Shown here in pieces: positions 54,935 to 64,000 of a stretch of DNA of 64,000 nucleotides. The notes under the pieces are model-generated. The model searched no databases, was not told the DNA's origin, and saw only the letters and a program-made list of their open reading frames with translations. This DNA is from Endomychus coccineus (taxonomy: Eukaryota; Arthropoda; Insecta; Coleoptera; Endomychidae): NCBI GenBank assembly GCA_958510875.1, contig OY294069.1:165911111-165975110 (forward strand), given 5' to 3'. Each line of letters opens with the position of its first letter. The first letter of the stretch is position 1. The position numbers and the translations under genes are program-made.

Positions 54935-55765
54935 CTATAGGTTTATGGTAACTGAATAACTGAAATAAGAGACATAAGTTTGAGACTTGATATCCTCTAA
55001 ATATCTGGAAAATACCGCGTCAATGGTGGTCCCATATTTTGTTGTGGATTCTTGTGGATCATTATTCATTTTCAAATTCAATTTTTCCGAAAGAAAAGTT
55101 GTCAACCGCTCTGATTTTTTATCAGCGAAGTTGATGTTTAAATCGCCAGCCAAGATAAGTGGAAATTTATTACCATTTGTACCAAGTATTTTCGACCCTT
55201 CTTCAGTGTACTCCAGTAAAGTGCGATGAATAAAATGCTCTACCTCGTCCAATTTTGGATTCGGAGAAATGTTAATTGCCGCCATGACAAATGCGCGCCT
55301 AACATTAACATCGCTAACGTGTGCAATATGTATTTCAATATTAGTAACATTATTATTATTTTGGTAAATAGCTACCCCACCTTTTGGAACAGTATCTCGT
55401 TTGAATTGAACAATACAATTGAAATAAGGTATTTTAATCGGATTATCATGAGCCATGCAAGTTTCAGTAAGAAGTAAAACATTTGTTTGTCTCGTAACAA
55501 ATCGTATTTGTGACTATTTAGACTTTGGCAATTGAAAGTCATTATTGAAATGCTATTTCTATTACTAATGAAATCTAAGACACTTTGAGCTGTCGTCTGA
55601 ACACTATTTAAAGGCAGTCTTTTGAATTTTTGCAACAAAGATGCAGTCGATGCAGCTTGCCTTCGATTATTATAAAACTTGAATGTAGAATTATCGTTTT
55701 TTGTCGTGATATACAATTTTTCAATATTAGTCACCCGAGAGAGCGCAACATAAACGAGTTCCTGT
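54935..55765 (-). pseudogene. Helentron-like Pif1 helicase C-terminus joined to EEP endonuclease
   Basis: On the minus strand VYVALSRVTNIEKLYI is helicase motif VI of a Pif1-type helicase. A short linker leads into an endonuclease/exonuclease/phosphatase domain: NSISIMTFNCQSLNSHKYDL, then LLLTETCMAHDN after one frameshift, GGVAIYQNNNN, FPLILAGDLNINFADK (catalytic GDLN) and TKYGTTIDAVFSR (the D of the usual S-x-I-D motif). Helicase followed by such an endonuclease is the arrangement of Helitron2/Helentron proteins. The rest of the helicase and Rep are absent. One frameshift near 55450 separates the two open parts. Confidence 0.75.
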
Positions 55766-55766
55766 T

Positions 55767-56236
55767 ATTTTTCGTTACGGAATTTCTTGATTCGGTCGCC
55801 GCGCTCAAAGCCCGCGATAAAAGCTATATGCAATATATGCAATAGCTTAATAGAAACAGGTACTCTCAGGTCTCTGCTACGCGCGTCTAACGTATAAACT
55901 CTAACTGACGCGTAGCGAGCTCCTAGTAAGAGGCATATGTCAAAATGATTTCGTTCGTAGCTAATTACATAGGACGTCTGGAGTTCATGCAATTGTTTTT
56001 AGATAATTCGAACCTTCTTATTTCGATAGGCCACGTGAAAATCCCGGAGTCTAAAGCGCTAGAGTGTTATAACATTCGTATAAAATAGCGAAATTTCTCA
56101 CTTTTAGAAACTTCAAATTAATTAATTAATTTGACACATGTTAGGTGTTTAGGTCTTACATTATTTTTCGTTACGGAATTTCTGGATTCGGTCGCCGCGC
56201 TCAAAGCCCGCGATAAAAGCTATATGCAATAGCTTA
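55767..56236. repeat. 75-bp direct repeats around a partial copy of the 1-kb TIR element
   Basis: TATTTTTCGTTACGGAATTT followed by CGGTCGCCGCGCTCAAAGCC and CGCGATAAAAGCTATATGCA occurs at about 55767-55853 and again at 56162-56236. Between them, 55880-56150 matches the interior of the TIR element (CGTAGCTAATTACATAGGAC, GGCCACGTGAAAATCCCGGA) without its termini. The left repeat joins the helicase remnant. Confidence 0.75.
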
Positions 56237-56570
56237 ACTTATCACAGAAAAAAGGAATATGTATTCTCTAAGTCTAAGGAAAATAAGAACGAGTACAAAC
56301 ATATAGTAATTGAGAAACTGATGTTACATTGGTAAAGAACATAATTTCCTAACTGGGCGCTTCAATATCCCCTTAGAGGTTGTAACAGTTACCACTCAAT
56401 AGCATCTGCCCAAGATGAACTTCTAGAACTCGACCTAAATGTCACTTCAGAAAGCTCATCTTTAAGAAAACTATAGAGCTCCTGGTTCAATGGGAGCTGA
56501 TTGATCTATCCACATCGATCGATGCAAAACAGTATGGGAGTATTCTCGGTGCCACTGAGGCTACGAGCAT

Positions 56571-57178
56571 CTCAACCGAAAGGGTACGGAACATTTTACA
56601 TAAATTATTGAATATGAGAAAGCTATCTGCCAGATGGCTCTCTGTCAACAAGAAGCGTGACCGTGTGACAACTCCAAAGGAGTGTTTGGCGATGTTCAAG
56701 CGCGATAAGAACAACTTTTTGCGCCGTTTGGTAACCGTGAACGAAACATGAATTCATCACAACACCAGAGACCAAAGAACAGTCGAAACAGTGGACTTGT
56801 CCTGACGAATCGAAGTCGAAAAAAGCCAAAGTGGGTTTATCGGACAACAAAGTCATGGCGACAGTTTTCTGGAATGCACACGGTATCGTTCATATCGAAA
56901 AGGGCAAAACGAACACCGGCGTAAATTATGCAGAGCTGTTGGATCGATTCGAAGCCGATTTGGAGCGAAAGCGGCCTCATTTGGCAAAGGAAAAAGTGCT
57001 CTTCCACCAGGACAACGCACCAGCGCGCAGGTCAGCAGTTGCAATAGAAAAATTGAATCAATTGCGCTTCGAATTAGTTCGTCATCCACCATATTCTCCA
57101 GATTTGTCCCCTGCGTTTTTTATCTATTTCCAAACTGAAGAAATGGCTCGGCGGAAAGAGATTTGGCTCGAACGATGA
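56571..57178 (+). pseudogene. mariner transposase, last catalytic residue lost
   Basis: Pieces are RVRNILHKLLNMRKLSARW, FLRRLVTVNET (the first D is N), then an open frame starting GLSDNKVMATVFWNAHGIVH, with KGKTNTGVNYAELLDRFEAD, LFHQDNAPARRSAVAIEKLN (second D present) and HPPYSPDLSPAFFIYF. The last motif normally reads PDLAPSD; the D is replaced by F. At least two of the three catalytic residues are therefore gone. One frame break and a stop precede the open part. Confidence 0.85.
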
Positions 57179-57374
57179 GGTCATCGCTAAATCAAACGCC
57201 TATTTTGAAGGATTGCCGAAATCGTAGGTATTATTTGGAAGGCATCGAAAAATTAGAAAAACGTTGGACGAAGTGTATCGGGCTAAAAGGAGATTATGTT
57301 GAGAAATAAAATAAGTTTTGACAAAATAAATCATTTCTTTTTTCATTTTTCAGGGACTTTTCACCTTGAACTTG
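56571..57374 (+). mobile_element. mariner, 5'-truncated, with 3' TIR
   Basis: It begins in the HTH codons (AACCGAAAGGGTACGGAACA), goes through all three catalytic regions and ends at the TIR-like GGGACTTTTCACCTTGAAC. The N-terminal end is replaced by unrelated sequence. Confidence 0.82.
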
Positions 57375-58047
57375 TTCAATAATAGCTTCACCATAGGCAC
57401 CGTGGGGTCAGACTCCCTGACCCACTTTAACAAGTTGCAGTGTCACAAACACATAGTCGACGGAGATCTAGCACGTGTAATCTGAAGTACTAGCTAAGGG
57501 AGTATTAAGTTAAAGTTGTACAAGATTCTCTCATCCTTTAGTAATTACTGTATTGTTGAAAATAATTCATTTTGTTCAAAATTGTTTGTTCTACTGATCA
57601 TTAAGATCGAGGTTGGGAGGGATGGGGGATTATCTATCCCAAAAACAATAGAGCTCTTAACCATAGAGTTATCAAGCTGTATACCAAATTTGCTTGTTCT
57701 ATAAAATTAAAAAATGATTTGAAATAATATTCCTTATAAGTTGATTTATAATAGCTATCAACAAATCAAAGTATGTTATGAGTATCATTACTGCCTCAGA
57801 TGTCGAAGAACGTGGATTTGGCATCTAATGCTGTTTTGATTCATAACATCCGTGGTTTGTTCAATACTTTAGCGGTTACAGAACATGAAGACGTTATTAA
57901 TAAATATTATTTTCTGAAATTCTCTTATTAATAACCTTTTCATTTTAGGAGGTGATCAAGTATGTATGGGTTGATTTGACGCCATGGTTACAATTATCTT
58001 TCTCATATTTATGAATACATTTTTTATTTAAACGTCATAACGGCTAG
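57375..58047. other. unassigned sequence
   Basis: A 62-codon ORF (57516-57704) has no recognisable family. No repeat boundary seen. Confidence 0.35.
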
Positions 58048-58330
58048 ATGGAAAAGGATTTTGGTATTGTTGCATTGCCTGAAAATGTTTTGAACGCAGC
58101 GGCTGAAGCTATCAACAGCTTAATTCCTAAAAAGTCAAAAGCTAGGTATGATAAAGTATATGTTTTCAAGCAGTGAACAATGAAAATGTTTTTCTGGCAT
58201 ACATCCAGCAACTGCTAAGTTATTCCAAATGCTTGTTTTTTTGTTTTATTCTTTTTTGCAGTTCAAGAAACGCAGCCCTTCGTCATCAGTTCAGAGTCAG
58301 ACAAGGTAAAAAGTAAAACATGTTCATAAA
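58048..58330 (+). pseudogene. possible tyrosine-recombinase-derived (Crypton-like) N-terminal fragment
   Basis: MEKDFGIVALPENVLNAAAE then AINSLIPKKSKARYDKVY reads in one frame. It resembles the N-terminal, DNA-binding part of tyrosine-recombinase-derived proteins of arthropods (pattern LPENLL...IPKKSK..Y...Y..F..W). Soon after, in another frame, NNENVFLAYIQ matches the next block (ENV.LAYF). A GCTAG/GTATGAT boundary could be a splice donor, and TTTTTTGCAG before TTCAAGAAACGCAGC at about 58259 an acceptor. A decayed element or a small spliced gene are both possible. The assignment is from memory of the family pattern only. Confidence 0.4.
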
Positions 58331-58436
58331 TTGAATTGATAAAGTTTTTTGTACTTTTGAGATAGTGTCAACCCTTTGCAATGGAATAATAAGTCGTAAA
58401 TTAGGTTGCTAATATTACTCTATTTGTTTAATTGCT

Positions 58437-58860
58437 TACATGTTATATCAACAAGTTATATAATAAGGTTGATATAACATGCAAAGTGACCCACATGTGT
58501 AATAATGCACCATAAGCAAGGTTAGCTTATTGTTCATGTCAACATCGATATGAATGAATCTTATGGAATGACGTATCAACAGCAATGTTTAAAGATAAGG
58601 AAGAACAAGTATTTATAGATTTATAGTTATCAAAAGCAATTAGCATCAGAATTAGTTATTAGAAGTTAAGATATTATAAATCATGATTAACTAGAGATGA
58701 ATTAGTTCTTAGATATGAACTACTATCTATATGTGTGTATGTGTTTCTAATAAACCGATAAAACCTAAGATTGTATAATTTGCATCTTACCACACCACCA
58801 TCGATCACAGCCTCTTATCTATAGAACCTGGTATAATTACGGGATATTATAAGGCGATCC
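58437..58860. other. possible solo LTR with terminal hairpin
   Basis: CATGTTATATCAAC and GTTGATATAACATG form a 14-bp perfect inverted repeat around 58439-58483. Downstream, TCTAATAAACCG is a possible polyadenylation signal and the stretch ends near ATCTATAGAACCTGGTATAA. These suit an LTR, but no TSD was found and the class is open. Confidence 0.3.
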
Positions 58861-61540
58861 TTTTGCCATAACTTTGCAGATTATTATACCTTGCCTACTA
58901 AAAATAATTATGACACGTGTGGGGCTCCGCCCCGTGTTTATCTGCTTTCAGATTTTAATGAATTTTGATCCTTTATTTTAGAGAAGGGACGAACTTCGAA
59001 CAGTTATTCCTTCTTTGGGAAGAAAGACGAAGTCGATATTCCAGTTTTTGTATTAAGCATAACATATGATACTTTAAATGGCGTACCAATAACAAATAAT
59101 TATTAGTTTTCATTTTATGAAAATATAAACTGGCTCTTTCAGGGATATTAACATTACCACAACGTTAATCACTTCTTTATCTAAGATAACTCATATGATA
59201 ACAATAATTATATTTGAAAATTGATCCACCTACGATCTTCCATATTCATTTTATAGTTCTATGTTCATTGAAACCGTTGTGAAGTTATTCGTTTTCAAGC
59301 AATGATGGCATAATTACTATGCTAGTCTATTCGGTAAGGATGGCACCTCCCACCCATACAGTAAATATTGTGCTCCTAGTTGCGAAGGAATATCATAAAG
59401 ATTTTAGAATCTAGATCAATCAATCAATCAACCATTGAGATCTAAAATATCTATGGTTGATATACAGTTAATTGAAATAAAACTTTTCTTACGTGATTAA
59501 TGTTTCAGCGAAGCCAAAAACGTTTAAAATAACAATGAATGTGACGTCACTACTTGATGTAAGTTTTTGAATTGTGAAATATTAATATCCAACACTTCAG
59601 CAGGTTAAATATATGATTTATAACCAGAAAAACACTGTTGTCAAAATGATACAAAAAGTACTATATATTACATTTGAAAAACTGAAGATGGATGCCAAAA
59701 CTACCACTTGCAATTTATTTCCTATTTTCACAACTTTAAGGCAATTTTCAAATTGATCTGAATTGTCTGTAATCATCATCACACCCATCGCACGCAACAG
59801 GGTAGATGGAAAATCACTTCCGTTTCCTATACTAAAATATAAGAATTTGGAATAGGTATATGCCTATTCTGGCGTAACCAATGACGGAATATTTGTATAG
59901 CGGATTAACTAAGTATGCTTAGGACTCGTATAACAGCGCATATATGACATATATTTTAACAAACAATTCTGGGAAAGCGGTTAACGAAGCTAAGTATTAC
60001 CTTGACCTTGAACATAGTGCAGCATTAAAATAACTGCACTTCTCGATAGAATGTTTCTTGATTATATGTCTGTAAGTTAGTATGCTCATTTGCTGTTGAA
60101 CTTTTGCTCAATATTAATCGAAACACAGTGAAATATAAGTACATATCGCTGTCCAAACATCACTGGATAATCCGTATTATCTACTAATATAGTTCAGTGT
60201 TCTCTACCGTACGATAAAAGTTATGGTCTTTGTCAAATAAGTTCACAATCTGTCTGAAAATACAAAACTATAGAAATCCTGTCTTATATGGTTTCTAAAA
60301 ATAATGGTTGGATGTATTTTTATGTTCTGAAATCCGTTCCAACGAGAAACAATCAACCCCCACCCCCGGTCTCGTCAGGCCTGAATTAATGTGACCATTT
60401 TAAAAACACTGCTAGGTTTTACAACTTAAAGGTGAAAATAAGTTCTTGAAATATTATAACTTTTTTAGTACACTTTGAATTTGAGCCTTTGCCTTTACGT
60501 CATTTTTTTATCGATATTTATTATTTCAACATGGGTATTGAGTTGAATGACATAACAAATGCATAGTAATAGTGGTTGTTGTGATAGACATACAGTACAG
60601 ACGATAAGATTTAATGTCTGTAGAAATAATTCATAATTCAACAACAAACGCAGTTTATTTTAAAAGCTATAAAGAAAATTACCAAACATAATAATGTTCG
60701 CTCTTAACCTTGACATATAAGCTCCCATTACGCGTTGGCTTCTTTCTCAATTTGGTCCTCGGTTTTTCATTGCATTCACACAATAATATGGTTTGAGGAT
60801 TGAAAACAGATCAGTTTACTCTGTATCATTATGTATATTATTACAGGAAATGAAGTAATGGGTTATCCATTAATGATTAGTTAACAGTTAACACATGGGT
60901 TTTTTGGAAAAGATGGTAAACCGAGGCGTTCCATTAAGATGTATGGTTCATCATCACCATGCAGGTGAAAATATTGAGCCATTATATCAGGTAACATACG
61001 TGTAACTTTTTTATTGATGTATGCATTTGATTTCGTCACTGATTGTGAATTTTTATTGATGTAGAAAGCTTTATTAAAAAAAATAGAAAGGAATCGATTG
61101 ACATTCACAGAGAAATGCAATTTCCTACGAATTCCTGATATATTCTTCGAAATTTCGAATGTTCAAAACTTCTTTCTCATTATTATTCCCATTTTCATGT
61201 TCCTAACCACTAGATCATTGTCTTAATTATTGTTAGTCATGTTCCTAATTGTGAATTGAAAAACTCATCTTCACATGCACTGTTTGTTCATTCAGAAAAT
61301 TTTCAAATAACCATGTGCGCTTTAGAGAAACTAATCAGACAAAACGGTAGGGACCATAACATTTAAGGGGGAAAGGAATAATAATCTCTTCAATTTTTCT
61401 GAGGGGGAGGTATAATGAATATTCTTCTGAGATCGGATCTTTTTCTTTTCAATTTTTCAAAATAATAAAATCTGAGTATGATTCACTCACAATCTTGGAT
61501 GGTATTCAACTAGGATTTTTCATTTTTCAAACAAAGTCTG
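58861..61540. other. unassigned sequence
   Basis: No gene or classified repeat is supported. A small (ATCA)n tract lies near 59416-59432. The minus ORF at 60881-61120 has no recognisable family. Confidence 0.4.
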
Positions 61541-61547
61541 TAGTGTA

Positions 61548-62090
61548 CTAAGGAAACGTATCTGAGCTTCTGAGAACGTCAACTTTACTTAGATTTCGTG
61601 TTAATGTTACAAGTTTTAGTCTGCAGTCACAATTATTATTGTACCAATAAAGTGATAGTAACACTTCTTGTTGTGTTACTATACTAGGTACCTGTTCATG
61701 GATCCTCCTGAAATCATGCCTACCGTGGTGGCTTGGTATATGGATTTCGTTGACAATCCTTCTCAAGCCTTACTTGTGACTCCTCTGTCGACTGCAAATG
61801 GTGTCTTCAACATAATTTCTCTTGAAATCGAGATCATTGAGAAATGATTCCAGCAATTTCGAGAAATTATCCCTGATCAATTTCCGTTGCTTGTAAGGCT
61901 TCCTCCAATATTCCAACGGGATGACGAGGGATGCGCAGGAGAGATATGCATGTTGGTTGTAGTGCAGTAGATTTTGCGCCCATATCCGTTCTCGGCCGTA
62001 CTTATTAGCCACTTTTATGCTCAGAAAAATTTTTGTGGAACCTGTTTTAAATTTGAGGTGTGCTCTGGTACAAATTTTTATCAAGAAATC
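61548..62090 (-). pseudogene. unclassified coding-like remnant
   Basis: Two open stretches in one minus-strand frame are separated by a single stop: KYGRERIWAQNLLHYNQHAY and SKLLESFLNDLDFKRNYVED, then RIVNEIHIPSHHGRHDFRRI. Composition is that of a protein rather than noise. I do not recognise the family; a retroelement between other retroelement tails is the simplest guess. Confidence 0.35.
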
Positions 62091-62229
62091 GCGTGTATGT
62101 TAGACTAACTGGACTACCCTAATAGTGGCAATAATAATATTCGCCAAGAACCTGTACTAGGAATGACAAAAACCGTTGTTCAAGAATGCATACAGGACTG
62201 GGTCAAACAACAACAAAGAGAGAAAACAT

Positions 62230-62480
62230 ATATTAGAGAAACGTCGAAGAAAAGAACAGAATAACTATTCAACATGAATTGGAACCAGTTCCCAACAATA
62301 ATAGGTCTCCTCACTGGTTTCAGCCCAATGAGAGGAAACCTGCACAAAATGGGGCTGTACAATGGAGATCTTTTCTGCAGCAAATTGACGGAAACAGCCA
62401 AGCACATACTGATAGAATTTTAAATAGCAAAAGACAAGTAATATCGAGCAGCTTAAGCTATCCCCAATAGAATAAACTGG
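62230..62480 (+). pseudogene. LINE C-terminal (post-RNase H) fragment
   Basis: IIGLLTGFSPMRGNLHKMGL then LTETAKHILIEF is the C-terminal zinc-binding region seen as LVTGLLTGHCHLNKHLHTMG / ETASHILAECPAL in the LINE at 6446-8591. The two cysteines of the motif are lost. The sequences before and after are out of frame or unrelated. Confidence 0.6.
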
Positions 62481-62915
62481 TGAAGAACCTGTAACTACTA
62501 CTTCAGGGGACTAGGGTGACGGAATGGGTGCTTTGAACCATTCAATTGGAATGCACATAAAGCTCAAGTGGATGAGGTGTGGAAAAAGACTAGCAACAAA
62601 CGAAAACAAAAGCTACTTATTACAGAGGACAGAACCCAAAAATCTTTCCTTCAACCTCGCAGGATATGGAGGTGTTTAAGACTCACTCTACTATGTTGTT
62701 GATGAAATGTTGTTCTTCTCCATATCCATGCTCGGGATCACCACCAACAGCACCCTCTCATGGGATGATCATCGTAAAAAGGAGGGCGATCTCTCCCTCT
62801 TCTATAGATATTTCCCCGTGTGTTGTTCCACCACGAGACATTTCAAATAGGCGGACTAGACGAGCTCACGCTAAACAATTAAATTGCAAAACTAATTCTG
62901 AGCTTTTAGCCAAAA

Positions 62916-63546
62916 AATGAAAAATAGAGAGGCCTATATTTGAAAATAGATGCGTTCGAAAAATAAAATCACATTTTAATGAATTTTATGAAGATTTTCG
63001 TTCAACAGATAATTTTAGGATGAACGTTTTTAACGCTACGTTAGATATTATAATTGCACAATTAAAAGGTAGATTTTCGAGTTTCACGGAAATAAATAAT
63101 TATTTGGAGCAATTTTTCCAGAAAATTTAAAACATTCTGCTGATGAAATAATTGATTTGTGTCAACCTTTACTAGATTTAACCGCACATTTTAAAGCACA
63201 GATATTATCTTTTAGGAAAACCTTCAAAAAACAGTTAGAAAATATTAATTCGGTATTTGAATTAGGAGAATTAATATTTGCAGAATATTCAATTTTTAGT
63301 TCCGCATTTCCGGAACTTTGTACAGCTCTTATTTTGCTCTTATTATTCCCCGTATCAACTTCTAGCATCGAAAGAACATTTTCAAAATTCAAACTTACTA
63401 AGATATATTTAAGAAACTCTATGGGTGAGAAGCGGTTATCAAATTTGGTGATTTTGAGCATTGAAAATGAAAGAGCACGTAAATTAAATTCAAGTGAAAT
63501 GGTTAGCATCTTTGCTTCAATGAAAGCGAGAAAAGTTAAGTTTAGT
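62916..63546 (+). pseudogene. hAT transposase C-terminal remnant
   Basis: In two frames RCVRKIKSHFNEFYEDFRST, NVFNATLDIIIAQLKGRFSS lead to the 130-codon open part at 63157-63549. That has AFPELCTALILLLLFPVSTS then SIERTFSKFKLTKIYLRNSM and GEKRLSNLVILSIENERA, the hAT dimerisation domain with its S-x-E-R-x-F-S motif. It belongs to a different family from the hAT at 48868. The upstream catalytic part is not found. Confidence 0.85.
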
Positions 63547-63759
63547 TAAAGTTAATGAACTATATTTGTAAACCTAAACTTTAAATTTGATTTGTACTAT
63601 ATGTTTTTGTGTTTGTAAACTTAAAAGAATCTATGAAAATGTATTTAACTCACTATATATAATAAATTAATTAATTAATTTATGTAATAAATGTATTTAA
63701 TCCTATGAATGGTTTTTTTTCCTCTTCTTTGTCCTTCATTTATTATAAAAAAATTAAAA

Positions 63760-63850
63760 TATAAAATAAAACTTTGGCTCGTGGGCCCCTCTGGCTCATG
63801 GGCCCGTGTGCATCACACTCCTTACATCCCCAGTTGCTACGCTCCTGTTT
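63760..63850. repeat. hAT-like terminal sequence
   Basis: GGCTCATGGGCCCGTGTGCA, CCCCAGTTGCTACGCTCCTG ends the hAT remnant. Read in reverse it starts CAGGAGCGTAGCAACTGGGG, a hAT-like TIR. A related terminus lies near 23880-23965. The 5' partner is missing. Confidence 0.5.
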
Positions 63851-64000
63851 ATTGACAGTTAATGAAATATGTGAATAGTTTTGAAGAATACTCGCCATCG
63901 CTAATAACAAAAATACTAAAAGATTCATGGAAAATGTGACGCTTTACGAAACTATGAAATCTACAGTTAATTTGTTGTAAAACATGTATTAAACTTTTTC

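Overview
This window looks like an arthropod nuclear genome, most likely an insect. It is AT-rich, has no operons or long host reading frames, and is packed with eukaryotic mobile elements (mariner/Tc1, hAT, Helitron, Penelope-like, I/Jockey-group LINEs). The one host gene I can support is split by introns with canonical GT/AG junctions. The species cannot be told from the sequence.

Layout. 1-2088: repeat ends and unassigned sequence. 2103-3669: 5'-truncated Penelope-like element (PLE). 4000-9420: LINE and mariner fragments, including a LINE inserted into the RNase H region of an older LINE, then a tRNA-like repeat. 11213-14156: mariner remnant and a hAT-like element with a 1-kb TIR element inside it. 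14690-17245: an element with terminal inverted repeats (TIRs) of about 0.8 kb, abutted by a PLE tail. 17691-22696: two exons, minus strand, of a MARVEL/CMTM-like four-helix membrane protein. Their intron holds a mariner split by a Gypsy-type solo LTR that itself carries a Helitron, and a Tc1 element. 24620-27512: pieces of a second PLE family and a PLE copy. 28181-30960: a complete mariner and a complete second TcMar element, both dead. 31365-40905: PLE, LINE, fold-back, TIR and MITE-like pieces. 42732-43211: a short non-autonomous PLE. 43350-44283: a second fold-back. 45073-48314: a full-length PLE with an intact 802-residue RT/GIY-YIG protein. 48393-50740: two hAT elements. 51540-57374: LINE, TcMar, Helentron-like and mariner remnants. 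58048-58330: a possible tyrosine-recombinase-derived fragment. 62230-63850: LINE and hAT tails.

Main result. The PLE termini contain a complete type I hammerhead ribozyme (HHR) fold. I found nine copies in one family. They lie on the sense strand of the element, on both sides of the intact ORF, and self-cleavage at both would release a 2946-nt unit RNA. One diverged copy keeps stem II by a compensatory double change. Target site duplications of 7-18 bp delimit most insertions, including a 480-bp non-autonomous copy built of two inverted ribozyme termini and an 85-bp palindromic remnant. PLE hammerheads are known in general; this copy set and its non-autonomous derivatives deserve checking. 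The second notable signal is a pair of otherwise different fold-back elements that share a 16-20-bp core centred on TGATCA.
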